Part shown: one piece after another, positions 8,114 to 15,890 of the stretch
Layout: each line of letters starts with the position of its first letter
How positions within the stretch are numbered: position 1 is the stretch's first letter
Source: Gammaproteobacteria bacterium UBA6724
GTDB taxonomy: Bacteria > Pseudomonadota > Gammaproteobacteria > Pseudomonadales > Azotimanducaceae
Direction: 5' to 3'
Assembly: GCA_002454165.1 (NCBI GenBank)
Contig: DKIG01000035.1
Coordinates: 1-31,867, forward strand
Length of the DNA stretch: 31,867 bases
Notes under the pieces: model-generated
The model's database searches: none
Seen by the model: only the letters and a program-made list of their open reading frames with translations
Told to the model about the DNA's origin: nothing
Made by a program: the position numbers and the translations under genes

Positions 8114-8542
8114 TTACAGCTCCAGCGGTTCAGGTTGCTGTGCGGAATGAAGATGGTCGTTACCGGCATAGACCTTCAATTTGGACAACATGGCTCGGCT
8201 CAGTTTGTTGCGCGGCATCATCCCCTTCACTGCTTTCTCAATGACACGCTCCGGCGTCTTGCGCATCATCTGCTCAAAAGTGACGGACTTGATCCCGCCG
8301 GGATAACCAGTGTGGTGGTGATATATCTTATCTGTGGACTTCTTGCCGCTGACGCGAACCTTCTCCGCATTGACCACTACTATGTAGTCACCGGTATCAA
8401 CATGGGGGGTATATTCAGGCTTGTGCTTACCCTGGAGGCGAATGGCAATCTGCGTGCTCAACCGTCCCAGCGTCTTGTCCGTCGCATCTACCAGATACCA
8501 ACCGTGCCTTACGTCTTCTTTCCTGGTGCTGTGTGTCTTCAT
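8114..8542 (-). CDS. rplM: 50S ribosomal protein L13
   Basis: L13 is an early-assembly 23S rRNA-binding protein. The 142-residue product from ATG 8542 equals the E. coli length and contains RHGWYLVDATDKTLGRLST at the N-terminus, GDYIVVVNAEKVRVSGKK in the middle and GMMPRNKLSRAMLSKLKVY near the C-terminus. An upstream in-frame ATG at 8593 would add 17 non-homologous residues and is disfavoured. The Shine-Dalgarno is weak (GAGTAG). A good promoter lies about 107 bp upstream, leaving a leader of roughly 100 nt, a plausible site for the autoregulation known for this operon in E. coli. Confidence 0.97.
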   Translation of the reverse strand: MKTHSTRKEDVRHGWYLVDATDKTLGRLSTQIAIRLQGKHKPEYTPHVDTGDYIVVVNAEKVRVSGKKSTDKIYHHHTGYPGGIKSVTFEQMMRKTPERVIEKAVKGMMPRNKLSRAMLSKLKVYAGNDHLHSAQQPEPLEL

Positions 8543-8648
8543 ACTACTCAAAGAATCAATGGGTGTGTCAGATACCCCGCTACACTGAATCACAAGCAGG
8601 ATATGCTGTCCAATCGCCTAACCTCAACAGAGATAATCAAGCGCGCAA

Positions 8649-8677
8649 ATACTACCGAACCAGTCAAAATTGTGCAA
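8649..8677 (-). promoter_or_regulatory. Predicted sigma-70 promoter for rplM-rpsI
   Basis: On the minus strand, TTGCAC (8677-8672) is followed by exactly 17 bp and TAGTAT (8654-8649). Each hexamer matches consensus at four positions. Transcription would start near 8642, giving a leader of about 100 nt before the rplM ATG. Confidence 0.6.
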
Positions 8678-8715
8678 GCACCTGTATGAAGCCGCAGTAT
8701 AGAAGCCAGGTACCC

Positions 8716-8755
8716 GGAAGCCGATGCGTTGCATGAGCATGTCGGCTTCCTTTTT
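8716..8755 (+). terminator. Strong intrinsic terminator with no obvious gene
   Basis: A perfect 9-bp inverted repeat, GGAAGCCGA (8716-8724) and TCGGCTTCC (8742-8750), flanks a 17-nt loop and is followed directly by TTTTT (8751-8755). It works only for rightward transcription, yet no plus-strand gene lies upstream; all neighbours within several kb are on the minus strand. It could end a small RNA or stop antisense transcription from the rplM region. Confidence 0.65.
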
Positions 8756-8788
8756 GGAGCATACCAAGAGTCCAGAATGTTACTGCCA

Positions 8789-8820
8789 TTGTACAGTTGT
8801 TGTACAGTTGTTGTGCAGTG
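8789..8820 (+). repeat. 11-bp tandem repeat
   Basis: TTGTACAGTTG occurs twice in perfect tandem (8789-8799, 8800-8810), then a third diverged copy TTGTGCAGTG (8811-8820). It lies in the 379-bp gene-free stretch between rplM (start 8542) and the diiron protein gene (end 8922). Apart from this repeat, the rplM promoter and the orphan terminator, I see nothing else in that stretch. Confidence 0.9.
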
Positions 8821-8921
8821 CCAGGATACCCCCGGGGCGGTAGCCCTTGACAATAGCGGCGGCAGGCGGCGCACGGGACTTCTGTAGAGTATAAGAAAAT
8901 CAGGCAAGAGCCAGCAAAGTC

Positions 8922-10049
8922 TTAGGGAGTCACCACTAGTGAGTCGGCAACCTCCTCATAGAGCAGCGGTTTTGACATTTCATCCCAGTTGATCTGTCCA
9001 TCGCTCGGCAGGTCCTGTAGCTCCAGCACGCCTAACTCATCCCACAGAGGTTTAACCCTGTTGGTCAGTAGTCCGATGCGTTTCAGATTGGGCATGATTC
9101 TGCCAAACAACTGGGTGCTAAATTCCTGGCTTGCATTGTCAATCTGGCTGGTACGGAAATGCGCCTTCACCTCTTCTCTTGCCCATCCATAACGTTCATA
9201 GAATCGCGTTTGATTGCCCCGGGAACCATTCATTCCGCTTGCCGCCTGGAAGGCAAAAAGTGCCCGTTCTTCCCGTTCTTCATCGGTGAGTGTTTTTAGA
9301 AAATCCTCCAAGTAATTGATTCCGAAGGTCACATGACGGGCTTCATCACGAATCACAAAATGTAACCCCTTCTTGTGCACCGGAATGTTGCTTTGCAACT
9401 TGGCAGTGTTAAAGGCGGCAAGGGCAAGACCTTCAATGATGACCTGCATCCCAATAAACTTCAGGTCCCACCGCTCATCAGTCAACACCTTGTCCAACAG
9501 GCTCTTCAATGCAACACCACAGGGATACATGATGCCGACCTGCTTTTGGATGAACTTGTTGAAAAACTCAACATGCCGGGCTTCATCAAAGGTCTGGGAT
9601 GCTGCATATAACTTCGCTTCATAAGAGGGTGCGCAACTGGCAAGTTGCGCGGCAACCAGCAGTGCACCCTGCTCGCCATGTAGCATACCGCTGGCAGACA
9701 AGCCCGTCCGATGCCAGGCAAGGTCGATCTTTTCTTCCCGGGTCAGCTTTTCATAAGGTGCAAAGCCGAGATAGGGGTTGTACTTCTCATCAACAGGAAA
9801 TTCATCCCTGGAAATGAGCCCATGCTCCCAGTCCAGATCAACTTCCACATCCCAGTTCAATGTCTTGCCGAGGTTGTAAAGTCTTTTGATCCTGGTGTCG
9901 GGGATGCTGTAGTCCCAGTTATAGGTGCTAACCAGAGGCGTTCTGAACACTTCAGAAATTTCCTGCACCGCCGTCTCATCCATATCTGCCAAGGTATCAA
10001 ACTGGCGTATATCCTGTGGTTGCTCTTCAACCTGCCTGTATGTCTTCAT
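8922..10049 (-). CDS. Ferritin-like diiron protein (putative oxygenase/oxidase)
   Basis: The 375-residue protein has the four-helix diiron ligand set of ferritin-like oxygenases: Glu126 (in GEQGALL), Glu156-x-x-His159 (FDEARHVEFF), Glu206 (IIEGLAL) and Glu236-x-x-His239 (RDEARHVTFG). The same D-E-A-R-H signature occurs twice, as expected for the duplicated helix pairs of this fold. This resembles ribonucleotide reductase R2, acyl desaturase and AurF-type N-oxygenases, but no specific subfamily can be assigned by eye. There is no signal peptide, so it is probably cytoplasmic. It lies 126 bp downstream of the NnrU-family gene on the same strand. The substrate is unknown. Confidence 0.8.
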   Translation of the reverse strand: MKTYRQVEEQPQDIRQFDTLADMDETAVQEISEVFRTPLVSTYNWDYSIPDTRIKRLYNLGKTLNWDVEVDLDWEHGLISRDEFPVDEKYNPYLGFAPYEKLTREEKIDLAWHRTGLSASGMLHGEQGALLVAAQLASCAPSYEAKLYAASQTFDEARHVEFFNKFIQKQVGIMYPCGVALKSLLDKVLTDERWDLKFIGMQVIIEGLALAAFNTAKLQSNIPVHKKGLHFVIRDEARHVTFGINYLEDFLKTLTDEEREERALFAFQAASGMNGSRGNQTRFYERYGWAREEVKAHFRTSQIDNASQEFSTQLFGRIMPNLKRIGLLTNRVKPLWDELGVLELQDLPSDGQINWDEMSKPLLYEEVADSLVVTP

Positions 10050-10093
10050 AGAATTTGCTCGTCTTTGTGTATGATTGCACTGCTATTGTTCAT

Positions 10094-10121
10094 CGTTCAT
10101 TGTAAACCGTTTATTGTAAAT
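10094..10121 (+). repeat. 14-bp tandem repeat between the diiron and NnrU-family genes
   Basis: CGTTCATTGTAAAC (10094-10107) is followed by CGTTTATTGTAAAT (10108-10121), 12 of 14 matching. TCATCGTTC flanks the pair on both sides (10090-10098 and 10121-10129), suggesting nested duplication. Confidence 0.8.
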
Positions 10122-10175
10122 CATCGTTCGGGGAATCCCAAAGCCGGAAACCCCAAATTGAACCTGCACAGAGCA

Positions 10176-10847
10176 TTACAGACTGACGCCGCTGAGCAGG
10201 TCGTGAAACCAATAAATTGCCGCATAGAGCGCAACCCCTGCAATGAGTCCAGCCCAGTTGATATCGGCGCCGGTCATGCGGGTTTTGCCGCTTGCCAGGG
10301 CATGGAAGGGGAGCATTGAAGTGCTTGCCATAAAGTGCTGCCATTTGGGGTCTGTTTCTTTCCGATGCCGCGCATCCATCGCCAACATGCCAAAAAACGC
10401 CAAGGCTGCCAAAGAGCCAAAGAACCAGAGTGAAGCAAGATCTCCATTGGCGACCAGATGTCCGATGCAGAACAGGACTATTGACCACTGAATGGGATGG
10501 CGCGTAATTTTCACTAATCCAGTGATGTCCTCCTCAAGTGCCCGCTCATTCATCACCAGGGTAGGGTTGGGTGCCAGAATACCCATAACGAGCATCATCA
10601 GTGCAACCAACAGCAGGACCTTCGTTACTTGATGTGCCCAGACTGTCGGATACCAGAGAAATTCTGTGTGCGGCACATGATTGTATCCATATATCATCAT
10701 CCCCAGTGCCAAGATGGAGATCAATGAATAGAGCAATAGATAGCCTTTGGTGCCCAAACCTTTCTGCAACCAGCCACGAAGCGGTGTGCTAGCAATTCCG
10801 AGGTGGGTTACAACAAACACGATGCAGCCAGTAATCAACACAGTCAT
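10176..10847 (-). CDS. NnrU-family integral membrane protein
   Basis: The 223-residue protein has about six hydrophobic segments and the conserved family core KITRHPIQWSIVLFCIGHL (about residues 112-130) with the HP...W and GH motifs. It belongs to the NnrU family (related to zeta-carotene isomerase Z-ISO and possibly haem-binding), first named from denitrifiers but widespread outside them. No denitrification genes are nearby, so nitric oxide metabolism should not be inferred. An AGGAG 7 bp before the ATG supports the start. It may be co-transcribed with the diiron protein gene downstream. Confidence 0.85.
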   Translation of the reverse strand: MTVLITGCIVFVVTHLGIASTPLRGWLQKGLGTKGYLLLYSLISILALGMMIYGYNHVPHTEFLWYPTVWAHQVTKVLLLVALMMLVMGILAPNPTLVMNERALEEDITGLVKITRHPIQWSIVLFCIGHLVANGDLASLWFFGSLAALAFFGMLAMDARHRKETDPKWQHFMASTSMLPFHALASGKTRMTGADINWAGLIAGVALYAAIYWFHDLLSGVSL

Positions 10848-10901
10848 TATCTTTCTCCTTGCCCTCGTCCGTGAGACTATTTTAATCGCTCAGGATAATA
10901 A

Positions 10902-10931
10902 TTGTTGATATTTTACACCATCGGGTAAAAT
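10902..10931 (+). promoter_or_regulatory. Possible promoter for the DUF349 gene
   Basis: TTGTTG (10902-10907), an 18-bp spacer and TAAAAT (10926-10931) lie about 60 bp before the gene start in an AT-rich stretch. Spacing is acceptable but the match is moderate. Confidence 0.35.
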
Positions 10932-10993
10932 CGCCCATGTATCTACATCTGTGATATTAAGACATTCATTCCAAAAAAGTGACCTGATATTCA

Positions 10994-13756
10994 ATGCCCA
11001 GCAAGAAGCTATTAAAACCGATCTGGCAACACCAGGATCCCGAGCACAGGCTCAAGGCGCTTGGCGCCTTCGCCGAAACTGATCCAAAGCATCAGGAAAT
11101 CATTGTCAAGATTGCATTGACAGATACTGAGCCCCTGGTTCAACAGGCAGCCATCAACCGCCTGCTTGACTGTCGGCTACTGGAAGACCTGCTCCCGCAA
11201 GAAGCCCAAGCATCTGCTGCACAGGAACGCCTGATGTATTTAATCCGGTCCTCTGAAGACACCCATCAGGACATCATTACAGCATACCTGGAGCAGGCAC
11301 GGGCAGATGTACTGACTATGATTGCCTGTCAATCCCCGCATTCGACAAGCCGTTCCCGCGCCCTGGCACGAATCACTGACCAGCAGCGACTCTTTGCAGT
11401 GGCGGCTGAATCAACCTTTGCCCATACACGGGAAGCTGCCGCCAGCCGGGTCGAAAGTCCAGAACTGTTGAAACAACTCTGGGAGAAGGCACGGAAACGA
11501 GACAAGAATCTCGCCAGGAAACTACAGGAAAGGCTGGACAAACCGCGACAGGATGAACGGCATTCCCAGCAGATTGAAGCCAGGGCGGAGAAAATCATTA
11601 CCGCCATGGAAGAGCATGGATTCTCCGTCTGGACACCAGACTACAAATTTCATTTTCTTGGTTTGGAGAGTCAATGGGAAGTGCTGGGCTCGGAGGTGAA
11701 TCAAACGCAGACCGAGCGTTATCGGGAAGCCAACAAAAAAGTGGCGGCGATTGTGGCAGAGCAAAACCGGGTGCTGAAAACCCAGGAACAACAAGCGCAA
11801 CTCTTGGCAGATGCTGGCGCCTTGCAACAGGAGGCTCTGTTAGCAACTGATCTGGCACCTAAAATACAAGACTGGCAGAGCCTGCGACAATGCTGGCTGG
11901 ATTCTCTGGCGGTGACAAGACCCGAGAGGGCAATGAAGAAAGCCTTTGCCCAATTTGAAACTACCTTCGCCACATTGGAGCGACTGGCGCAAATACCCCG
12001 CCCAACAGACACGACAGCACCAGGGCAGCAGATTGACCAGATGGAAGCGGCGATAGCAGAGCTCAACTGGTCCTCAGCCATGCCGCAACCCGCAGCACTC
12101 GGTGCAGTGATGGCAGACTTACAGCATTACAAGGATGTCTTGCGAGACCAGGTGGCGGGGGAAAAAGCACAGGTTGAATCAATCAGCAAACAAATTACCC
12201 TTTTCAGATCGGCGGTGCGCCGCAAGGATTTACGCAGCGCAAGGGGGGTGCGTAAAAAGGTCCTTGCCCGGATGGAACAATCAACTTTGGGTAAATCACC
12301 AAGGTTAATTGACCAATTAGAAAAAGCAGACCAGGAGTTACGCGAACTTGTTGACTGGAAAGAGTTCGCCATCCAACCAAAATTCCTTGAACTCTGCGAG
12401 CAGATGGAGGCACTGGTAGAGGCACCTCAATCGCCTCGGCAACAAGCAGACAGCATCAAGACCCTACAACAAACATGGAAGGCACTCAATGCCCTGGCGC
12501 CAGACGAGATGTGGCAAAGATTCCAGCAGGCAGGTGCCAAGGCGTTTGAACCCTGCGTTGCCTTTTACGCCGAGCAGAACCGGCAGCGCGCCGCCAATCT
12601 GGAGCGCCGCAAAGTCATCGTGACCCAACTGGAGGCGCTTGCCAACCTGCCAGAGCAACCGGACTGGGCAGAAAACCCCGACTGGAAAGATTTCCGCACT
12701 CAACTGCACAAGTTACATAACAACTGGCACAAGCACGTCAATGTCAACCAACTGGAGGCGCGTGAAACCGGCAAACGCTACGCCGCGCTGCGCAGACAAC
12801 TTGAGGCGCATTTGCAGGCAGAGTACGCCATTAACCTGGTACACAAGCAACGCTTGCTGGACCGCGCCAACACCCTGGCAAGCACCGAAGTCACCAGTCG
12901 CACCCTGGATGAAATCAAGGCACTACAGACGCAATGGAAAGAAATTGGCGTCACGGACCGAAAAGACGATCAAAAAATGTGGCGCATCTTCCGGGATGCC
13001 TGCGACAGAATTTTTGGTACGCACCAGCAGCAAATTGACGCCGGGCGTGCTGATGCAAAAAACCAGATGACAGCCGCAAAAAAGATCATTCAAAGCATCA
13101 AGGCACTTGCCAAGGTCAATACCGGTGTTGCGCCCGATGAAGCAAAAATGCAGCAACTGGAAAGCGAATTTAAAGAACTACCTGAATTACCCGATGACAA
13201 ACAAAAAAAACTGAACAGAGAAGTACGCAAAGCCCTGGCACTGGTACATGCTGCGACTCACAAATTCAAGGCGGCGGAGTCAGCTCGGCGACTGGTAGAA
13301 ATGCGGCGCCGAGCTGAGATCTGCGCAACGATTGAATGGGCGCGGGACAAGAGCTCCGCCACCGTGAAAGCCCTTCAAACGGACTGGGATTTGGAGTTAC
13401 TGCCTGCGGAATTACTGCGGCAGATGGAAGCGCGCCGGGACGCCGCCTTGAAGAAAAATTTTAGTGCTCATGATTTCCAGCAGGCTGAACGGGAAAGACG
13501 TCTGATTTGCATTGAGTTGGAAACCCTGTTCAATCAGGACAGCCCGGCAGAAGACAAGGCACTACGCATGGAATATCAATTACAACTTTTGCAATCCCGA
13601 GGGTTACACGCTAATCAGGACGCGAAGAGCACCGCTCACCAATTACACTGCCGCTGGTATCAGATCCCCGCTGCCAACAAACAAACCCAAATCAGGCTGG
13701 ACGACCGCTTTCACGGATTGCAAACCGCCATCTTTGCCAATAGGAAAGGAGCATGA
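10994..13756 (+). CDS. Large DUF349-repeat protein
   Basis: The 920-residue, highly charged, mostly helical protein begins with a HEAT-like region (about residues 15-170, e.g. HRLKALGAFAETD and EPLVQQAAINRLLD). It then carries long coiled-coil segments with repeated tryptophan-centred blocks such as LQQTWKALNALAPDEMWQRF and LQTQWKEIGVTDRKDDQKMWRIFRDACDRIF, typical of DUF349 repeats. No signal peptide or membrane segment is present. Similar single-copy proteins are common in Pseudomonas and relatives, but no function is established. It is preceded by an AT-rich promoter-like region and converges on the M20 amidohydrolase gene. Confidence 0.85.
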   Translation: MPSKKLLKPIWQHQDPEHRLKALGAFAETDPKHQEIIVKIALTDTEPLVQQAAINRLLDCRLLEDLLPQEAQASAAQERLMYLIRSSEDTHQDIITAYLEQARADVLTMIACQSPHSTSRSRALARITDQQRLFAVAAESTFAHTREAAASRVESPELLKQLWEKARKRDKNLARKLQERLDKPRQDERHSQQIEARAEKIITAMEEHGFSVWTPDYKFHFLGLESQWEVLGSEVNQTQTERYREANKKVAAIVAEQNRVLKTQEQQAQLLADAGALQQEALLATDLAPKIQDWQSLRQCWLDSLAVTRPERAMKKAFAQFETTFATLERLAQIPRPTDTTAPGQQIDQMEAAIAELNWSSAMPQPAALGAVMADLQHYKDVLRDQVAGEKAQVESISKQITLFRSAVRRKDLRSARGVRKKVLARMEQSTLGKSPRLIDQLEKADQELRELVDWKEFAIQPKFLELCEQMEALVEAPQSPRQQADSIKTLQQTWKALNALAPDEMWQRFQQAGAKAFEPCVAFYAEQNRQRAANLERRKVIVTQLEALANLPEQPDWAENPDWKDFRTQLHKLHNNWHKHVNVNQLEARETGKRYAALRRQLEAHLQAEYAINLVHKQRLLDRANTLASTEVTSRTLDEIKALQTQWKEIGVTDRKDDQKMWRIFRDACDRIFGTHQQQIDAGRADAKNQMTAAKKIIQSIKALAKVNTGVAPDEAKMQQLESEFKELPELPDDKQKKLNREVRKALALVHAATHKFKAAESARRLVEMRRRAEICATIEWARDKSSATVKALQTDWDLELLPAELLRQMEARRDAALKKNFSAHDFQQAERERRLICIELETLFNQDSPAEDKALRMEYQLQLLQSRGLHANQDAKSTAHQLHCRWYQIPAANKQTQIRLDDRFHGLQTAIFANRKGA

Positions 13757-13813
13757 TAGGTGCTCCTCTTGGCTTTACCCGGCCGCCGCCCTTGTTCAAA
13801 CCAGGGACAGGCT

Positions 13814-15286
13814 CTATTTTAACCTATAATCAAGAGGCGGTTCCCGGTCGCCCAGTAGTGCCGTATAGGAAAAATCTTCGCCCCGGCGAGATTCAAATTC
13901 AGCCCTACTCCTGGCGATAAGCTCGGCGTCCAGGAAGAGGTCTCTCGTCGTCAAAGCCAGGGTCCGGGCTGCAACCTGCATCCCCTTGTTGCCGATAGAG
14001 GTGCCACCAGCGGCAATCGCCTGCCATGTGTGAGCCGATGTGCCCGCTACCCAGGTAGCAGTACGCAGTCCCCCGGTCGGCACGACCCAACTGACATCTC
14101 CAATATCGGTTGACCCCATGCCCTGGGTCTGCTCCCTGGGTTGAATGACCCCTTCCCTGCCCAGGATGTCCTTTTCAAGATTCAGGGACTGGCTGAGCTT
14201 CTGTGCAAATTGCCGCTCTGCATCGTTGTAGGTGACGCCGCCTACCCGGGTCAAATTCTTGTGGATCACCTGCGCCAGGGATTCATTAGGCAAGACCGAA
14301 TGATTGCCATGCATCACCTCAACCTCAAGACTGGTGCCTGTGCCAAGCGCCGCCGCATTGGCAATGTTGAGCATCCGATCCCAGATTTTTTGCAGTTCCG
14401 CTGCCTCAGGATGGCGGACATAGTAGTAAACCTCTGCATAGTCAGGCACGACATTGGGTGCTTCACCACCCTGGGTAATGACATAGTGTAGGCGCGACTC
14501 CTGGGCTATGTGCTCGCGTAGCATGTTTGCCATAAAATTCATGGACTCCACACCATCAAGTGCCGACCTGCCCCGTTCTGGCGCGGCGGCGGCATGGGAC
14601 GAGACACCAGTAAATTTGAATTTTGCCGACCTGTTTGCCAGGGTCCTTTCGGCATTGGCAGCGTTACGGTCAGAAGGATGCCAATGCAACACCACATCAA
14701 CATCGTCAAACAAACCCGCGCGCACCATATATACCTTGCCCGACCCGCCTTCTTCCGCAGGAGTACCGTACAAGACTATCCTGCCCTTGATGTTGTTGCG
14801 CTCCATCCAGTGCCTGACGGCTACAGCGGCAGCCGTGGAACCGGCGCCAAACAGATGATGGCCACAAGCGTGTCCGTTGGGTTTGTCCGGGATGGGCCGA
14901 CGAAGGGGTTCGGCGGCCTGGGATATGCCCGGCAGGGCATCAAACTCCGCAAGCAATGCGATCACTGGTGTGCCCTTGCCATAACTGGCACTAAAGGCGG
15001 TGGGGATACCCGCCACCCCGCTTTGTATCTTAAATCCTTCCTGCCTCAGTCTGGTCTGCAACTTCAGGGAACTTTCCGTCTCAAGATATCCAAGCTCCGC
15101 CAGACGCCATATATCCTGCGCCAGATCATCATAAGTGGCGGCGTGCCGATCAAGATAGGCAAGGAGAGACTCAGCATCCTCGGCACCGGCCTGATTCTTC
15201 TCAGGTCCAGAGTCCGCAAGCGCATAGTTCATAAAAACCAGAGCGACAACTGCGGTCTTAAAAGTGATGCACAGAATTTTCAACAT
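13814..15286 (-). CDS. Secreted M20 peptidase-family amidohydrolase (AbgB-like)
   Basis: M20 enzymes of this branch hydrolyse amide bonds such as those of p-aminobenzoyl-glutamate or N-acyl amino acids. The 490-residue protein has an N-terminal signal peptide (cleavage probably after ALA near residue 24), so it acts in the periplasm, whereas E. coli AbgB is cytoplasmic. Catalytic-region motifs are NGHACGHHLFGAGS (about 137-150, metal-binding Cys141 and His143), GTPAEEGGSGK (Glu178-Glu179) and HWHPSD (His201, His203). AGAGG and AAGG precede the ATG. It lies 86 bp downstream of the selenoprotein gene on the same strand, so the two may share a transcript. The substrate is unknown. Confidence 0.88.
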   Translation of the reverse strand: MLKILCITFKTAVVALVFMNYALADSGPEKNQAGAEDAESLLAYLDRHAATYDDLAQDIWRLAELGYLETESSLKLQTRLRQEGFKIQSGVAGIPTAFSASYGKGTPVIALLAEFDALPGISQAAEPLRRPIPDKPNGHACGHHLFGAGSTAAAVAVRHWMERNNIKGRIVLYGTPAEEGGSGKVYMVRAGLFDDVDVVLHWHPSDRNAANAERTLANRSAKFKFTGVSSHAAAAPERGRSALDGVESMNFMANMLREHIAQESRLHYVITQGGEAPNVVPDYAEVYYYVRHPEAAELQKIWDRMLNIANAAALGTGTSLEVEVMHGNHSVLPNESLAQVIHKNLTRVGGVTYNDAERQFAQKLSQSLNLEKDILGREGVIQPREQTQGMGSTDIGDVSWVVPTGGLRTATWVAGTSAHTWQAIAAGGTSIGNKGMQVAARTLALTTRDLFLDAELIARSRAEFESRRGEDFSYTALLGDREPPLDYRLK

Positions 15287-15372
15287 AGCCTTAGCCTCTG
15301 ACTGTTTGCTGCCACTTTCTCCACCGGCAAATGCTCAAAAAACAGAGGTGGTTCACAGGGTGAGCATATCTA

Positions 15373-15717
15373 TCATAGTTGCCAATGAGTACGGAAGACA
15401 GTTTCGTTAAAGCCAACCAGCAACAGCCTGCCAGAGCGAATGGTGGGTGCCCGCAGATTGCCGGTGGGACCCAGCATGGCGGCGATGGCTTCCTGGGAAT
15501 ATCCGCCTTGCAGATCAAACTCGCTGATCTGTTTGCCCTTCATGACGATCAGTCTGGTGGCTGACTCTAGTATTGTCCTGGCATCATCCGCCTGGAGTTT
15601 CCGGCTAGCGGGAACCGTCTCGGCAATAAAAATTCTATTGGCTTCCAGGAACCTGGATGCCCGGGTGCAAGAGGTTCATCCCTTGCGAAAGTAATACCAG
15701 TCAGCCTTGTTTTTCAT
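15373..15717 (-). CDS. ArsC-family (thioredoxin-fold) selenoprotein with in-frame UGA
   Basis: Reading the minus strand from ATG 15717 gives M-K-N-K-A-D-W-Y-Y-F-R-K-G, then TGA (15678-15676), then T-S-C-T-R-A-S-R-F-L-E and on to the true TGA stop at 15373. With the first TGA read as selenocysteine the product has 114 residues. The N-terminal U14-T-S-C17 is a UxxC redox motif in the place of CxxC in ArsC/Spx-like thioredoxin folds. The C-terminal part, GPTGNLRAPTIRSGRLLLVGFNE, contains the cis-proline region (LRAPT) and glycine-rich end typical of what databases, as I recall, call ArsC family (seleno)proteins. GAGG lies about 10 nt before the ATG; an in-frame stop further upstream rules out a longer product. 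A SECIS-like hairpin follows the UGA. Reductase chemistry is inferred and the substrate is unknown. Confidence 0.88.
15640..15661 (-). promoter_or_regulatory. Predicted bacterial SECIS element
   Basis: In the mRNA, 14 nt after the UGA, GGC-A-UCCAG pairs with CUGGA-A-GCC. That is eight base pairs with one A-A mismatch, closing the four-base loop GUUC. The loop starts 24 nt after the UGA and begins with G-U, the bases recognised by SelB in E. coli fdhF. The known distance from UGA to apical loop in bacterial SECIS elements is about 16-37 nt. It lies within the coding region, as bacterial SECIS elements do. Confidence 0.8.
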
Positions 15718-15890
15718 CCTGCTTCTGCCTCTGTAGATTCTTTGGGCGAAGGATAACCAGTCTGGCAGTCTAGCTCAATGTAAGATAGCCCTTTGTAAAT
15801 AGCCTGCCAATAAACACTTATGTCCTATGGCGGTACACTAATCCAGGTTCATAGATTGGGACCTAACTTCATCAAGGCATCAGGACCGGC

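Noticed and set aside
8590..8907. A 105-residue minus-strand open frame upstream of rplM.
   Set aside because: The translation is Arg/Ser/Cys-rich with no fold-like pattern, and it spans the rplM promoter, the terminator and the tandem repeat.
15379..15694. Two plus-strand open frames in the gap between the amidohydrolase and MATE genes.
   Set aside because: They are shadows of the minus-strand selenoprotein gene, with no family resemblance and low-complexity translations.
15373..15717. Reading the in-frame TGA as tryptophan (alternative genetic code).
   Set aside because: lpoA, yraN, petA and petB end in TGA at normal family lengths, and tryptophan in the other genes is TGG. Only one TGA is in question and it sits at a redox-motif Cys position.
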